Assembly (NCBI RefSeq): GCF_000243275.1
Contig: NZ_CM001437.1
Coordinates: 1,968,352-2,032,351, forward strand
Source of the DNA: Myroides odoratus DSM 2801
GTDB lineage: Bacteria; Bacteroidota; Bacteroidia; Flavobacteriales; Flavobacteriaceae
DNA: 64,000 nucleotides
Reading direction: 5' to 3'
The position numbers and the translations under genes are program-made. Positions within the stretch are counted from its first letter, which is position 1. Each line of letters starts with the position of its first letter. Below the pieces are notes generated by a model. The model was not told the origin of the DNA. It did not search any database and saw only the letters and a program-made list of their open reading frames with translations. Of this stretch, positions 45,093 to 53,634 are shown piece after piece.

Positions 45093-46070
45093 TTAGAATA
45101 AATCTTCAGCGGTTATACTCTTATCGTGTTTCGTATAATCTACTGGTCTTTTTGCAAAGAAATCGTCTAAACTGTTAGCGAAAACTTCCTCTTCAAACCA
45201 CGCCATCGGTTTATATTGCTCTTGCGTGATATTGTACACTTTTTTCAATCCGATTTTCAACATACTTTCATCCACTCTAAATTTCATGAAGTTTAGTAAG
45301 TCATGTTTATTAACCGTTTCGATTGTACCTGTTTCAAAAATCCAATCTAGGATTTTAGCCTCAATATCAATTGATGTTTTTACAACATCATTCACGTGGT
45401 TAATCAATTCTTCATCAAAGAAATCTGGGTATTCCTCACGGATAATATTGATGATATAGATTCCTGCATTTGCGTGAATTTGCTCGTCAACAGAAGTCCA
45501 TGCAATAATGTTACTTACGTTTTTCATTAATCCTTTGAATCTTGTGAAAGATAGGATAATGGCAAATTGGCTAAATAATGATACGTTTTCAATTAGTAAC
45601 GAAAATAAAATTAACGATACTACGTATTTCTTGCGATCCGTGCTATTATTTGAATTTTCTAAAACAGAAGACAAATATTCTACACGCTCTTTGATTACTG
45701 GAATCGTTAGCAAGGCCTCAAATTCGTCATTGTAACCCAATACATCCAATAAACGAGAATAAGCTTCTGAGTGTCTAAATTCACATTCTGCGAAAGTAGC
45801 TCCTAAACCATTAAATTCTGGCTTTGGAAAGTGACCAAATAAATTTCCCCAAAACGTTTTTACTGCTACTTCAATTTGAGCAATAGCTAATAAACTATGT
45901 TTGATTGCCAATTGCTCCTCTTTTGTCAAGTGCGAATGGAAATCTTGTGTATCTGCTGTGAAATCTACTTCACTATGCACCCAAAATGATTTGTTGATAG
46001 CTTCTGTAAATTGGTAGATACCTGGGTATTCGAATGGTTTATAGTTAACTCTTTTATCAAAAATAGACAT
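45093..46070 (-). CDS. nrdB: Ribonucleoside-diphosphate reductase, radical-generating subunit
   Basis: A 325-residue class I RNR beta subunit. Metal ligands are visible: the Asp of FTADTQDF, Glu and His of ECEFRHSEAY, a later Glu in the helix around LLIENVSLFS, and Glu/His of SVDEQIHANAG. A Tyr lies in the expected position four residues after the first His (HSEAY). No N-terminal ATP cone is present, unlike in some Bacteroidetes NrdB. The C-terminus ITAEDLF is the usual tail that docks on NrdA. nrdB comes first in the operon, the reverse of the common order. Confidence 0.93.
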   Translation of the reverse strand: MSIFDKRVNYKPFEYPGIYQFTEAINKSFWVHSEVDFTADTQDFHSHLTKEEQLAIKHSLLAIAQIEVAVKTFWGNLFGHFPKPEFNGLGATFAECEFRHSEAYSRLLDVLGYNDEFEALLTIPVIKERVEYLSSVLENSNNSTDRKKYVVSLILFSLLIENVSLFSQFAIILSFTRFKGLMKNVSNIIAWTSVDEQIHANAGIYIINIIREEYPDFFDEELINHVNDVVKTSIDIEAKILDWIFETGTIETVNKHDLLNFMKFRVDESMLKIGLKKVYNITQEQYKPMAWFEEEVFANSLDDFFAKRPVDYTKHDKSITAEDLF

Positions 46071-46431
46071 AGCAATATATTTTTAAATTAATAACAGACG
46101 TAGTTTTTGCAAAGGCTGTAAACACTGGACGCTTCAGTCAAAAATGTCTCTAGGTTTTTGCATAACTCACTTGGTTTTATACTCTTACAACTAAGGGCTA
46201 AATCAAAAGTGAACAGTGCTAAGTTACTATTTAGATGCTATGATGTCAACTTTATTTTAGATTAAGTTATCAAATATTGTTAATAACTTTTATACCCCTG
46301 ATTCTGCCTTGGCTTTGGCGTGATTCTGCTTGTGTTTGGAAGTTTTTAGCAGATTTATATTTAAATTATTTGATATAGAAATCAAGTTTTTTTAACGGTA
46401 GAAGAGGAAAAAATAACGGTAGAGGATAAAG
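46071..46431. other. Intergenic region upstream of nrdB
   Basis: About 360 bp with no gene. I find no exact TAnnTTTG on the minus strand, which is unusual for this window. There is an inverted repeat AAGTTAT / ATAACTT at 46264-46289 and a direct repeat TGATTCTGC at 46299-46307 and 46321-46329 (22 bp apart), possible operators. Classical NrdR boxes were not recognised. Confidence 0.45.
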
Positions 46432-46467
46432 AAAAAGTGCATCTATTCTTGGTGAATAAATGCACTT
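46432..46467 (-). terminator. Terminator of the haem operon
   Basis: Stem of 14 bp with one mismatch (AAGTGCATTTATTC paired with GAATAGATGCACTT, read on the minus strand) followed by TTTTTC, 19 bp after the hmuS stop. Confidence 0.85.
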
Positions 46468-46485
46468 GAGTATACTTATTTTGGT

Positions 46486-47526
46486 TTAGTTTAATTGAGC
46501 AACTATAGATCTCCAAGTTTCTAATTCTGGAATTCCAGGTTTTCTTTTTCCAAAGAACTGAACGATGATTTCACCCATTTCATTGAATACCTCAATTGCA
46601 GTAACAATACCATCTTCTGTTGGTTTGCGTACCACCCAAGTTTGAGCTACTTTATCCATGTCTAAGTGCATGTTAAAGTCTGGATCTAAAACGTTGTACC
46701 AGTTTTGGTGCCACATCGTTTTATTTACTTCTCCTGTGTGGATTTGGATGTTTCCTCTATTCCCAACAAATACCATAATAGGCGTTTTTTCTGCAGAAGC
46801 TTGCTCTAATAATGTGATAATCGAATCTTTAGAGATTTGTTTAGCATAGAATTCACTTGGCGCTAAACGCAACGCTTGAGTTCTGGTAACGTTGTATTTT
46901 TTAAGTAAGCTGAAGAAGTTGTGCGTATCTTTCAAGCTTTCCCATTCTTGTCTGAATGCTTCAACATCTACCTCTTCGTCTAAACGCTCATCTAAATTTT
47001 GGATGTAAGGCTCAGTTTTATCATTAAACTCTTGAACGTCCGCTTTGTATTTAGCAACTAAAGCATCAAAAGCATCCGCATTGCTGATTGAAGTTAAGTA
47101 AATTTTGTGGATAGCTTCTCCATCTTTACCAAAGAACTGTAAGCTTTTACGTACAATATTTCCTGTTTCTTCTACTACAGCGAATACATATTTCCAATGC
47201 GATAAGAAGATGCGTAAATCGATATCTGGGTTTACGAATAAACCAGCATGAGGATTTGAAAAATCAGGATTACTGTAAATTCCTTTACGCTCGTGTACAC
47301 ATTCATCATTACGTGTTAAAGCCATAACTTTACCTAACGATTCGATTTCGCTTAAAATAGCTACCATTTCAGGACGCAGTAAAGTAGCTGTCTCTCCTAA
47401 AGTAGTCGCTAGTAATTCCATTTCGCTAGCATTTAATTCTGCAGCGGCATTTCGTATACGCAAACGTGGGTTTTCTTCTTTTAATTGTGCCCAACGTTCT
47501 TTTAAAGCTAATATTTCAGTATTCAT
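46486..47526 (-). CDS. hmuS: Haem-degrading/haem-handling protein HmuS (HemS/ChuS family)
   Basis: A 346-residue cytosolic protein made of two similar halves, as in HemS/ChuS/HmuS, which bind haem and release iron or pass haem on. The first half has AWxQLKEENPRLRIRNAAAEL and VMALTRNDECVHERKGIY; the second repeats the pattern with VFVGNRGNIQIHTGEVNK. A His in the first half (ERKGIY region preceded by CVHE) is near the expected haem ligand. It is the last gene of hmuT-U-V-S and is followed by a terminator. Confidence 0.9.
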   Translation of the reverse strand: MNTEILALKERWAQLKEENPRLRIRNAAAELNASEMELLATTLGETATLLRPEMVAILSEIESLGKVMALTRNDECVHERKGIYSNPDFSNPHAGLFVNPDIDLRIFLSHWKYVFAVVEETGNIVRKSLQFFGKDGEAIHKIYLTSISNADAFDALVAKYKADVQEFNDKTEPYIQNLDERLDEEVDVEAFRQEWESLKDTHNFFSLLKKYNVTRTQALRLAPSEFYAKQISKDSIITLLEQASAEKTPIMVFVGNRGNIQIHTGEVNKTMWHQNWYNVLDPDFNMHLDMDKVAQTWVVRKPTEDGIVTAIEVFNEMGEIIVQFFGKRKPGIPELETWRSIVAQLN

Positions 47527-47538
47527 TTTTAATGTTTT

Positions 47539-48315
47539 TTATACTCCAAAGATGATTAATGGAGCGTTATTAACTGGGTTTTTTGTTACAATACACGGAA
47601 ATTTATAAACCTGAGAAATCGTCTCTTGGGTTAATACCTTTTCAGGAGTATCGTAAAGTACCTTTTCTCCTTTGTTGAGTAAAAGGATTCGATCAGCATA
47701 TTGCGCAGCAATATTTAAATCGTGAATAACAACAATGGCTGTATTTCCTTGTCTAGTAAATTCTTTGATCAGATCAAGAATTTTATGTTGATGTAAAACA
47801 TCTAAATTGTTCAGTGGCTCATCCAAAAACAACAATTTGTTTTCTATGGGATTGTTGAGTTGAGATAAGACACGTGCTAAATGTACGCGTTGCTTTTCTC
47901 CTCCTGACAAGTGATTGTACTCCCTGTGTTGAAGCGGACATACATCAATACACTCCATGCTGTGCTGGATTGCTTTCTTGTCTTCTTCAGAAGGGGTATG
48001 TTCAAAATAGGGGTATCGCCCCATCATCACTACATCTTCAACTTGTAGGGGAATATCAGTGTTAAATGATTGAGAGAATTTAGCTTTGTGTTTCGGCAAT
48101 GTCTTTTTGCACCATTTCGGATACTCACATTCTTTCAATAAGATGCGATTACCCGGTTGATGTAATTCATCAGCAAGTAAACTTAAAAAGGTTGATTTAC
48201 CTGCACCATTAGGCCCCAATACAGCAATAAATTCCCCGTTCTGACAACTAAAATCGATGTTGTTGATCAGAAAGGTATCTTTTGCTTTAAAACTAACTTG
48301 AAGTGCTTCAATCAT
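47539..48315 (-). CDS. hmuV: Haem ABC transporter ATP-binding protein
   Basis: A 258-residue ABC ATPase of the iron-siderophore/haem class. Walker [13 protein letters not shown] signature LSGGEKQRVHLARVLSQL, Walker B KLLFLDEPLNNLDVLHQH and the switch His in VVIHDLNIAAQYADRI are present. It drives haem import through HmuU. The start is ATG at 48315, 2 nt after the end of hmuU, in one operon. Confidence 0.94.
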   Translation of the reverse strand: MIEALQVSFKAKDTFLINNIDFSCQNGEFIAVLGPNGAGKSTFLSLLADELHQPGNRILLKECEYPKWCKKTLPKHKAKFSQSFNTDIPLQVEDVVMMGRYPYFEHTPSEEDKKAIQHSMECIDVCPLQHREYNHLSGGEKQRVHLARVLSQLNNPIENKLLFLDEPLNNLDVLHQHKILDLIKEFTRQGNTAIVVIHDLNIAAQYADRILLLNKGEKVLYDTPEKVLTQETISQVYKFPCIVTKNPVNNAPLIIFGV

Positions 48316-48317
48316 AA

Positions 48318-49349
48318 TTACATTGATTTTTTGAATTTAATTAAAATAGCAATGAAAACAGGAGCTCCCATAATTGCAGTCAAGATTCCAATAGGAACTT
48401 CAGTTGGCGGAACTAATGTTCGACTTACTCCATCTGCCAGTAGCAGTAAAATACCTCCGGCTAGGAAAGAAAGAGGAAGAATAAAGTAATAGTTCGACTT
48501 GAAGATTAACCGCAAGATGTAGGGTACTACTAAGCCAACAAAACCGATTGTTCCTGTAAAAGCAACGATGGTTCCTACCATTAAGGCAGAAAACAGAATA
48601 ATTCTTTTCTTGATGCGCTCTACTGTTATACCCAGATGATTGGCGTCTTGTTCACCTAACATCATGGCATTTAATGCTTTGCCTAAGTTAAGTAAATAAA
48701 ATAAAGAAACCCCAATAACAACTGCTAAAATCGCTATTTTCGTCCACGTTGCACCAGCTAAACTACCTAAAGTCCAGAAGGTTAAGTTTCTCAATTCTTC
48801 ATCATTGGAAACAAAAGTCAGCAATCCAGTTATAGAGCCTGAAAGTGCTGTAATAGCTACCCCAGATAATAATAAGATGCTGATGTTGGTTTTGCCATTT
48901 ACTGTGGACATTTTATAGACAAAACTCATCGTGAGAATAGCTCCAATAAAGCTCATGATACTCAAAAGCGAATAGTGGAGAAATTCAGGGATAAACGGTT
49001 TGATAAAGGCGCCTAAAACGATGGTTATGGAAGCAAAAAGTACCGAACCAGAAGTAATTCCTATTAAATCTGGCGATGCCAAGGGATTTTTGAACATCCC
49101 TTGTAACGCAGTACCTGATAACGCTAAACCACCACCCGCTAAAACGGCCATAATAATACGAGGCAATCGCACATGTGTAATGACATATTGATCGCTTGAA
49201 TTTACTTTTTCGGGATGAAAAAGCAAATTAATTATGGTGTTTAGGCTACTATCCTCAAAGTTGTAAACTCCTAAAAAAATAGACACGGCTGCCATACCCA
49301 CTAATACAATACTCAAGGTGCCTAGATAAAAAGAGAGTCTTTTTTGCAT
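48318..49349 (-). CDS. hmuU: Haem ABC transporter permease (FecCD family)
   Basis: A 343-residue permease with about nine to ten membrane helices, BtuC/FecCD fold. The family phrases RLPRIIMAVLAGGGLALSGT and FKNPLASPDLIGITSG near the N-terminus and RLIFKSNYYFILPLSFLAGG near the C-terminus are clear, as is the EQDANHLGI coupling loop for the ATPase. It forms a channel dimer in the inner membrane with HmuV. It lies between hmuT and hmuV. Confidence 0.94.
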   Translation of the reverse strand: MQKRLSFYLGTLSIVLVGMAAVSIFLGVYNFEDSSLNTIINLLFHPEKVNSSDQYVITHVRLPRIIMAVLAGGGLALSGTALQGMFKNPLASPDLIGITSGSVLFASITIVLGAFIKPFIPEFLHYSLLSIMSFIGAILTMSFVYKMSTVNGKTNISILLLSGVAITALSGSITGLLTFVSNDEELRNLTFWTLGSLAGATWTKIAILAVVIGVSLFYLLNLGKALNAMMLGEQDANHLGITVERIKKRIILFSALMVGTIVAFTGTIGFVGLVVPYILRLIFKSNYYFILPLSFLAGGILLLLADGVSRTLVPPTEVPIGILTAIMGAPVFIAILIKFKKSM

Positions 49350-49359
49350 GTTATTTCCC

Positions 49360-50226
49360 TTATTCTGATAACAATTGATTTAATTGTGTAACTGCAGTTC
49401 CAACTCTAGGAGTGAATCCCGTTAACAACAACCCATCCATTGCGATTATTTTTTTGTTTTTTCCGGCATTTGTGCGGTTTAAACTTTCAATTTTTAAAAC
49501 ACCTTCTACACCACCCATGCTTTGTAATCCTGTGTCAAACATCAAGATATAGTCAGGGTTGCTGTTTAATAAAGCTTCTGGAGTAAGGGGTTTGAAATCG
49601 TCAAATCCTGTTACTGCATTTTGTCCTCCTGCTAATTCGATGATATTTTGCATTGGCGTTTTATCCCCAGCTACAAATAAGTTACCAGCACCTCTTGCAT
49701 AAATGAAAAGAACTTTAGGTTTAGTTTCAAAGGTTTTTAACTGCGCTTGATCTTGGTCAATCTTAGCCAATAACCCCTCATAGTCTTTCACGTTTAAAGA
49801 AGCTGCGATGTCTTTAATTAACGTTTTTGTTCCTTCAATTGAAAAATCTTGGTCAATGATAACTAATTTGATGTTTGCATCTTCTAATTGCTTTTTCAAA
49901 TTGTCGTTTAAATCCTTCTTAGCAACGTAAACAAGGGTTGGTTTTAACGCCATTAAAGCTTCAATATTAATTTTATTTACGTGCTCTAATTGGGTAGCTG
50001 TAGTATTCATATCCGCTGGATAGGTACTTGTAACATCAACTCCTACGATATTATTTCGTTGACCTAAATCAACTAAAGTTTCTGTAATTGCTCCATTTAA
50101 GGAAACAATACGTTCGTTTGAAGTAGCTACTTCTGTGGTAGTTGTCTCAACAGCTTTCTCTTCTTTGCTGTTTTTACACGCAACAACTGATAATGCGAGT
50201 AGGACTAAAAGGGCAGTTCTTTTCAT
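49360..50226 (-). CDS. hmuT: Haem-binding periplasmic lipoprotein
   Basis: A 288-residue ABC substrate-binding protein of the BtuF/FhuD type. The lipoprotein signal is LLVLLALSVVACKNS (Cys at about residue 17). The mature part has RIVSLNGAITETLVDLGQRN and LMALKPTLVYVAKKD, usual in HmuT. It hands haem to HmuUV. No outer-membrane TonB-dependent haem receptor lies in the window, so it must use one encoded elsewhere. First gene of the operon with its own promoter. Confidence 0.92.
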   Translation of the reverse strand: MKRTALLVLLALSVVACKNSKEEKAVETTTTEVATSNERIVSLNGAITETLVDLGQRNNIVGVDVTSTYPADMNTTATQLEHVNKINIEALMALKPTLVYVAKKDLNDNLKKQLEDANIKLVIIDQDFSIEGTKTLIKDIAASLNVKDYEGLLAKIDQDQAQLKTFETKPKVLFIYARGAGNLFVAGDKTPMQNIIELAGGQNAVTGFDDFKPLTPEALLNSNPDYILMFDTGLQSMGGVEGVLKIESLNRTNAGKNKKIIAMDGLLLTGFTPRVGTAVTQLNQLLSE

Positions 50227-50261
50227 ACAGGATTCTTATTTTAATTAAATCTGAATAGAGG

Positions 50262-50290
50262 CAAAAATAGGACTTTTTCAAATCAAACAA
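50262..50290 (-). promoter_or_regulatory. Promoter of hmuTUVS
   Basis: On the minus strand TTG (50288-50290) and TATTTTTG (50262-50269) are spaced by 18 nt, a full Bacteroidetes -33/-7 pair, 35 nt upstream of the hmuT ATG. No clear Fur box was recognised. Confidence 0.65.
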
Positions 50291-50477
50291 AATATATTAA
50301 GATTAATTTTAAATAATAGATTGTGTGAGGGATACAAGGCAATTATGTTAAAAAAAATGAAACGCAAATAGAAGGAAATAGTTGCGCTTTCCTAGAAACT
50401 AAAAAAGAAGAAGAAGGGCTTCCTCGCGTTTTGTCAATATGATAATAATGAGAGCGAAAAAGATGTTTTTTTTGCAG

Positions 50478-50485
50478 TATCTTTG
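50478..50485 (+). promoter_or_regulatory. Candidate -7 element of the M48 peptidase gene (TATCTTTG)
   Basis: An exact TAnnTTTG match 19 nt before the ATG at 50505. It lies inside the longer reading frame (from 50439) and so argues for the shorter start. Confidence 0.65.
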
Positions 50486-50504
50486 GGGTATAAAAAAAAT
50501 AACG

Positions 50505-51302
50505 ATGAAAAAGGTTTTATTTACTCTAGCTGTGGCATTTTTAGGAATGGCATCAGCACAAGCTCAATTAGGGAAATTGAGTGGAAAAAAAATTGATGCA
50601 CTGACAACAGCAGTTTCTGCTTTTACAGTGTCTGATGAAGAAATTCAACAATCTGCTAGAGAAGCAGTGAAATGGATGGATGAAAACAATCAGGTTTGTG
50701 ATTTAAATTCGAAACAAAAAGACATGCGTGAGTACGCAGAGCGTTTGGATCGTATCTTTAAACCATATAAAAATTACGATGGTTTAGATTTAAACTACAA
50801 AGTGTACTACGTAACCGATATCAATGCGTTTGCTTGTGCAGATGGGAGTGTTCGCGTATTTTCATCTTTAATGGATATTATGACAGATGATGAATTGTTA
50901 GCGATTATTGGTCATGAGATTGGACATGTGAAATTAGGGCATACGAAAAAAGCGTACGAACAAATTTTACTCGCAGAAGCAGCAACTAAATACGTAGGTT
51001 CTACAAAAGGAACAGCTGCAGATATCATGAATTCTAATTTAGGAGGAATGGCAGAACAATTTATGGGTGCTAGTTTCTCTAGAAAACAAGAATCAGATTC
51101 TGATGACTATTCGTACAAATTCTTAGTAGCACATAAAAAAGATCCACAAGCGTTAGCAGATGGATTCCAAAAATTTGCTGATATGGAGAAAGAATACGGA
51201 ACAGATAAATCAATTGTATCTAAAATGTCTTCTAGCCATCCAGATAGTGAAAAACGTGTAAAACGCGTAGAAGAAAAAATTAAAAAAGACGCAAAAAAAT
51301 AG
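50505..51302 (+). CDS. M48 family metalloprotease, exported
   Basis: A 265-residue exported peptidase when started at 50505. The open frame begins at 50439, but the inner ATG gives a clean signal peptide (KKVLFTLAVAFLGMASAQAQ) and follows a -7 promoter element. The zinc site is HEIGHVKLGH at about residues 142-151, and the third ligand is likely the Glu in RKQESDSDDYSYKFL. M48 proteases of this short type often act in envelope quality control (compare BepA/LoiP); the substrate is unknown. Confidence 0.9.
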   Translation: MKKVLFTLAVAFLGMASAQAQLGKLSGKKIDALTTAVSAFTVSDEEIQQSAREAVKWMDENNQVCDLNSKQKDMREYAERLDRIFKPYKNYDGLDLNYKVYYVTDINAFACADGSVRVFSSLMDIMTDDELLAIIGHEIGHVKLGHTKKAYEQILLAEAATKYVGSTKGTAADIMNSNLGGMAEQFMGASFSRKQESDSDDYSYKFLVAHKKDPQALADGFQKFADMEKEYGTDKSIVSKMSSSHPDSEKRVKRVEEKIKKDAKK

Positions 51303-51323
51303 TCTTTGACGAAATAAAAAAGC

Positions 51324-51366
51324 AAAGGGGCTGTCTCTCATAAAAAGGAGTAAGCCCCTTTTTTTA
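51324..51366 (+). terminator. Terminator after the M48 peptidase gene
   Basis: Arms AAAGGGGCT / AGCCCCTTT around a 20-nt loop, followed by a T-run. Confidence 0.8.
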
Positions 51367-51594
51367 TGTTTTGCATTTTGCTTGAAAAGGATCGGTAGAG
51401 ATGGAGATGTGAAAATAGTATTAAAATGTAAATTCCTTGTTTCTACTATTTAAAGTATTTCGCCGTAGAGTTTTTATTAATCTCGATTTAGAAGTAAAGG
51501 GTATAGGGTGTTTTGGCAAATAATACGCCTAATTTTTAAAAAATAAGTCATTGTATTGCGAATAGATTGTTTTCTGCAAACCGATGGGATTCAC

Positions 51595-51614
51595 TATCTT
51601 TGTCTATATTTTTG
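51595..51614 (+). promoter_or_regulatory. Candidate -7 elements of sufS
   Basis: TATCTTTG at 51595-51602 and TATTTTTG at 51607-51614 both match TAnnTTTG; the first leaves a 5' leader of about 25-30 nt. They show that sufSE is transcribed independently of sufABCD. Confidence 0.55.
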
Positions 51615-51631
51615 ATTAAAAAAGACAGGTT

Positions 51632-52846
51632 ATGTTAGATATAAAAGCAGTTAGAGATGATTTTCCAATCCTGAAACAACAGGTAAACGGGAAACCTTTA
51701 GTATATTTTGATAATGCTGCTACAGCTCAAAAACCAAAAGTGGTAGAAGAAGCGATCAAAACGTATTACGAAACTATTAATGCAAATATCCACCGTGGAG
51801 TACATACGTTAAGTCAATTGGCTACGGATGCGTATGAAGAATCGAGAAAAAAAGTACAACATCATATCCATGCAAAAGAAGATCATGAGATCATCTTTAC
51901 GCCAGGAACAACCTTTGGAATTAATTTAGTTGCTAGTGGTTTTGGTGCATTATTAAAAGCGGGAGATGAAATATTGATTTCGGCTTTAGAACACCATTCG
52001 AATATTGTGCCTTGGCAATTTGCATGTGAACGCTCTGGTGCGACGTTAAAAGTCATTCCAATGAACCAAAAAGGGGAGTTGATTATGGAGGCTTATGATG
52101 CGTTATTATCAGCGAATACCAAAGTGGTTGCTGTATCTCATATCTCAAATGCTTTAGGAACGATTAATCCCATCAAGGAGATGATTGCTAAAGCACATGC
52201 TGTGGGAGCTGCTGTTTTAATTGATGGAGCACAAGCAACACCGCATATTAAACCAGATGTACAGGATTTAGATTGTGATTTCTACGTGTTCTCCGGGCAT
52301 AAAATATGTGGGCCAACTGGAACAGGAGTGCTATACGGAAAAGAAGCCTGGTTGAATAAATTACCTCCATACCAAGGAGGAGGGGAGATGATCAAAACCG
52401 TGACATTCGAAAAAACAACCTATGCGTGTTTGCCTCATAAATTTGAAGCAGGAACTCCAAATATTGCTGGAGGAATTGTTTTAGGATATGCATTGGATTA
52501 TTTGAATCAACTGGGATTTGATAACATACAAGCGTATGAGCATGAGCTTTTAACGTATGGAACACAGCGTTTGTTAGAAATTGAAGGATTACACATTGTA
52601 GGAACAGCCGAAAATAAAACATCAGTGATTTCATTTAATATTGAAGGATTGCATCCGTATGATGTGGGGGTAATTGTGGATAAGCTTGGTGTTGCAGTTC
52701 GTACGGGACATCACTGTACACAGCCTATCATGGATTTCTTCGGTATTCCAGGAACGATTAGAGCATCATTTAGCTTTTACAATACAAAAGAAGAAATTGA
52801 CATTTTAGTGGAAGCGGTGCGCAAAGCACAACAAATGCTTTCCTAA
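51632..52846 (+). CDS. sufS: Cysteine desulfurase SufS
   Basis: A 404-residue PLP enzyme of group II that removes sulfur from cysteine for Fe-S assembly. The PLP lysine is Lys224 (FSGHKICGPTGTGVLYG) and the catalytic cysteine Cys364 (VRTGHHCTQPIM). The N-terminus with VYFDNAATAQKP and HRGVHTLS is typical. It works with SufE, encoded next. The pair stands about 35 kb from sufABCD, from which it is separated by the T6SS, nrd and haem genes. Confidence 0.97.
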   Translation: MLDIKAVRDDFPILKQQVNGKPLVYFDNAATAQKPKVVEEAIKTYYETINANIHRGVHTLSQLATDAYEESRKKVQHHIHAKEDHEIIFTPGTTFGINLVASGFGALLKAGDEILISALEHHSNIVPWQFACERSGATLKVIPMNQKGELIMEAYDALLSANTKVVAVSHISNALGTINPIKEMIAKAHAVGAAVLIDGAQATPHIKPDVQDLDCDFYVFSGHKICGPTGTGVLYGKEAWLNKLPPYQGGGEMIKTVTFEKTTYACLPHKFEAGTPNIAGGIVLGYALDYLNQLGFDNIQAYEHELLTYGTQRLLEIEGLHIVGTAENKTSVISFNIEGLHPYDVGVIVDKLGVAVRTGHHCTQPIMDFFGIPGTIRASFSFYNTKEEIDILVEAVRKAQQMLS

Positions 52847-52869
52847 TCCAACATAGAAATTAATAGAAT

Positions 52870-53286
52870 ATGACTATAAGAGAAGCACAAGAAGAAATAA
52901 TGGACGAATTCTCCATGTTTGAGGATTGGATGCAACGCTATGAGTACATCATCGAATTGGGAAAATCACTTCCTATAATTGATGCCAAGTATCAAGTAGA
53001 GGAAAATTTAATCAAAGGTTGCCAATCTCAAGTGTGGTTACACGCTGAAAACAGAAACGGAAACGTTGTGTTTACTGCGAATAGCGATGCTATTTTAACC
53101 AAGGGAATTATCGCCATTTTAATTCGTGTTTTTTCCAATCAAAAACCAGTGGATATCGTAGAAGCAGATTTGTCTTTTATCGATGAAATTGGTTTGAAAG
53201 AACATTTATCGCCAACACGTGCCAACGGATTAGTCTCGATGATTAAGCAAATCCGCATGTATGCTTTGGCTTTTCAAGCCCAATAA
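52870..53286 (+). CDS. sufE: Sulfur acceptor SufE
   Basis: A 138-residue partner of SufS that takes the persulfide and passes it to SufB. The acceptor cysteine is Cys51 in LIKGCQSQVWL, the same position as in Escherichia coli SufE. The C-terminal LSPTRANGLVSMIKQIR is the usual family ending. It follows sufS by 23 nt. Confidence 0.95.
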   Translation: MTIREAQEEIMDEFSMFEDWMQRYEYIIELGKSLPIIDAKYQVEENLIKGCQSQVWLHAENRNGNVVFTANSDAILTKGIIAILIRVFSNQKPVDIVEADLSFIDEIGLKEHLSPTRANGLVSMIKQIRMYALAFQAQ

Positions 53287-53312
53287 TTTTAATTCAAAGA
53301 AAGAGTTTTAGT

Positions 53313-53633
53313 ATGGAAGAAATAGACGTACAACAATTAGGAGAAAATATCGTAAGAATATTAAAAACAATTTACGATCCAGAAATTCCAGTAGATATTT
53401 ACGAATTAGGGTTGATTTATGACGTATTTGTCAATGAAACCCATGACGTTAAAATCTTGATGACTTTAACATCACCGAACTGTCCAGTAGCAGAAACGTT
53501 GCCAATGGAAGTAGAGGAGAAGGTTAAGTCTATAGATAATGTGAACAATGTTGAGATTGAGTTGACTTTTGAGCCAGCTTGGTCTAAAGACTTGATGAGT
53601 GAAGAAGCACAATTAGAGTTGGGATTATTGTAA
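53313..53633 (+). CDS. DUF59/MIP18-family Fe-S assembly protein (SufT-like)
   Basis: A 106-residue protein of the DUF59 (MIP18) family: ILKTIYDPEIPVDIYELGLI and MTLTSPNCPVAETLP with the conserved Cys. Such proteins help transfer Fe-S clusters to target proteins and are often encoded in SUF operons. It sits between sufE and a DUF2480 gene in the same operon (26 nt after sufE, 1 nt before the next). Confidence 0.92.
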   Translation: MEEIDVQQLGENIVRILKTIYDPEIPVDIYELGLIYDVFVNETHDVKILMTLTSPNCPVAETLPMEVEEKVKSIDNVNNVEIELTFEPAWSKDLMSEEAQLELGLL

Positions 53634-53634
53634 T

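Larger units (their letters stand above)
51303..51631. other. Intergenic region between the M48 gene and sufS
   Basis: A 329-bp gap holding a terminator (51324-51366) and two TAnnTTTG elements before sufS. Otherwise AT-rich with nothing recognised. Confidence 0.6.

Noticed and set aside
46393..46425. Short direct repeat (TAACGGTAGA) near the haem operon terminator
   Set aside because: Only two short copies in purine-rich sequence; no sign of a CRISPR array or mobile element.
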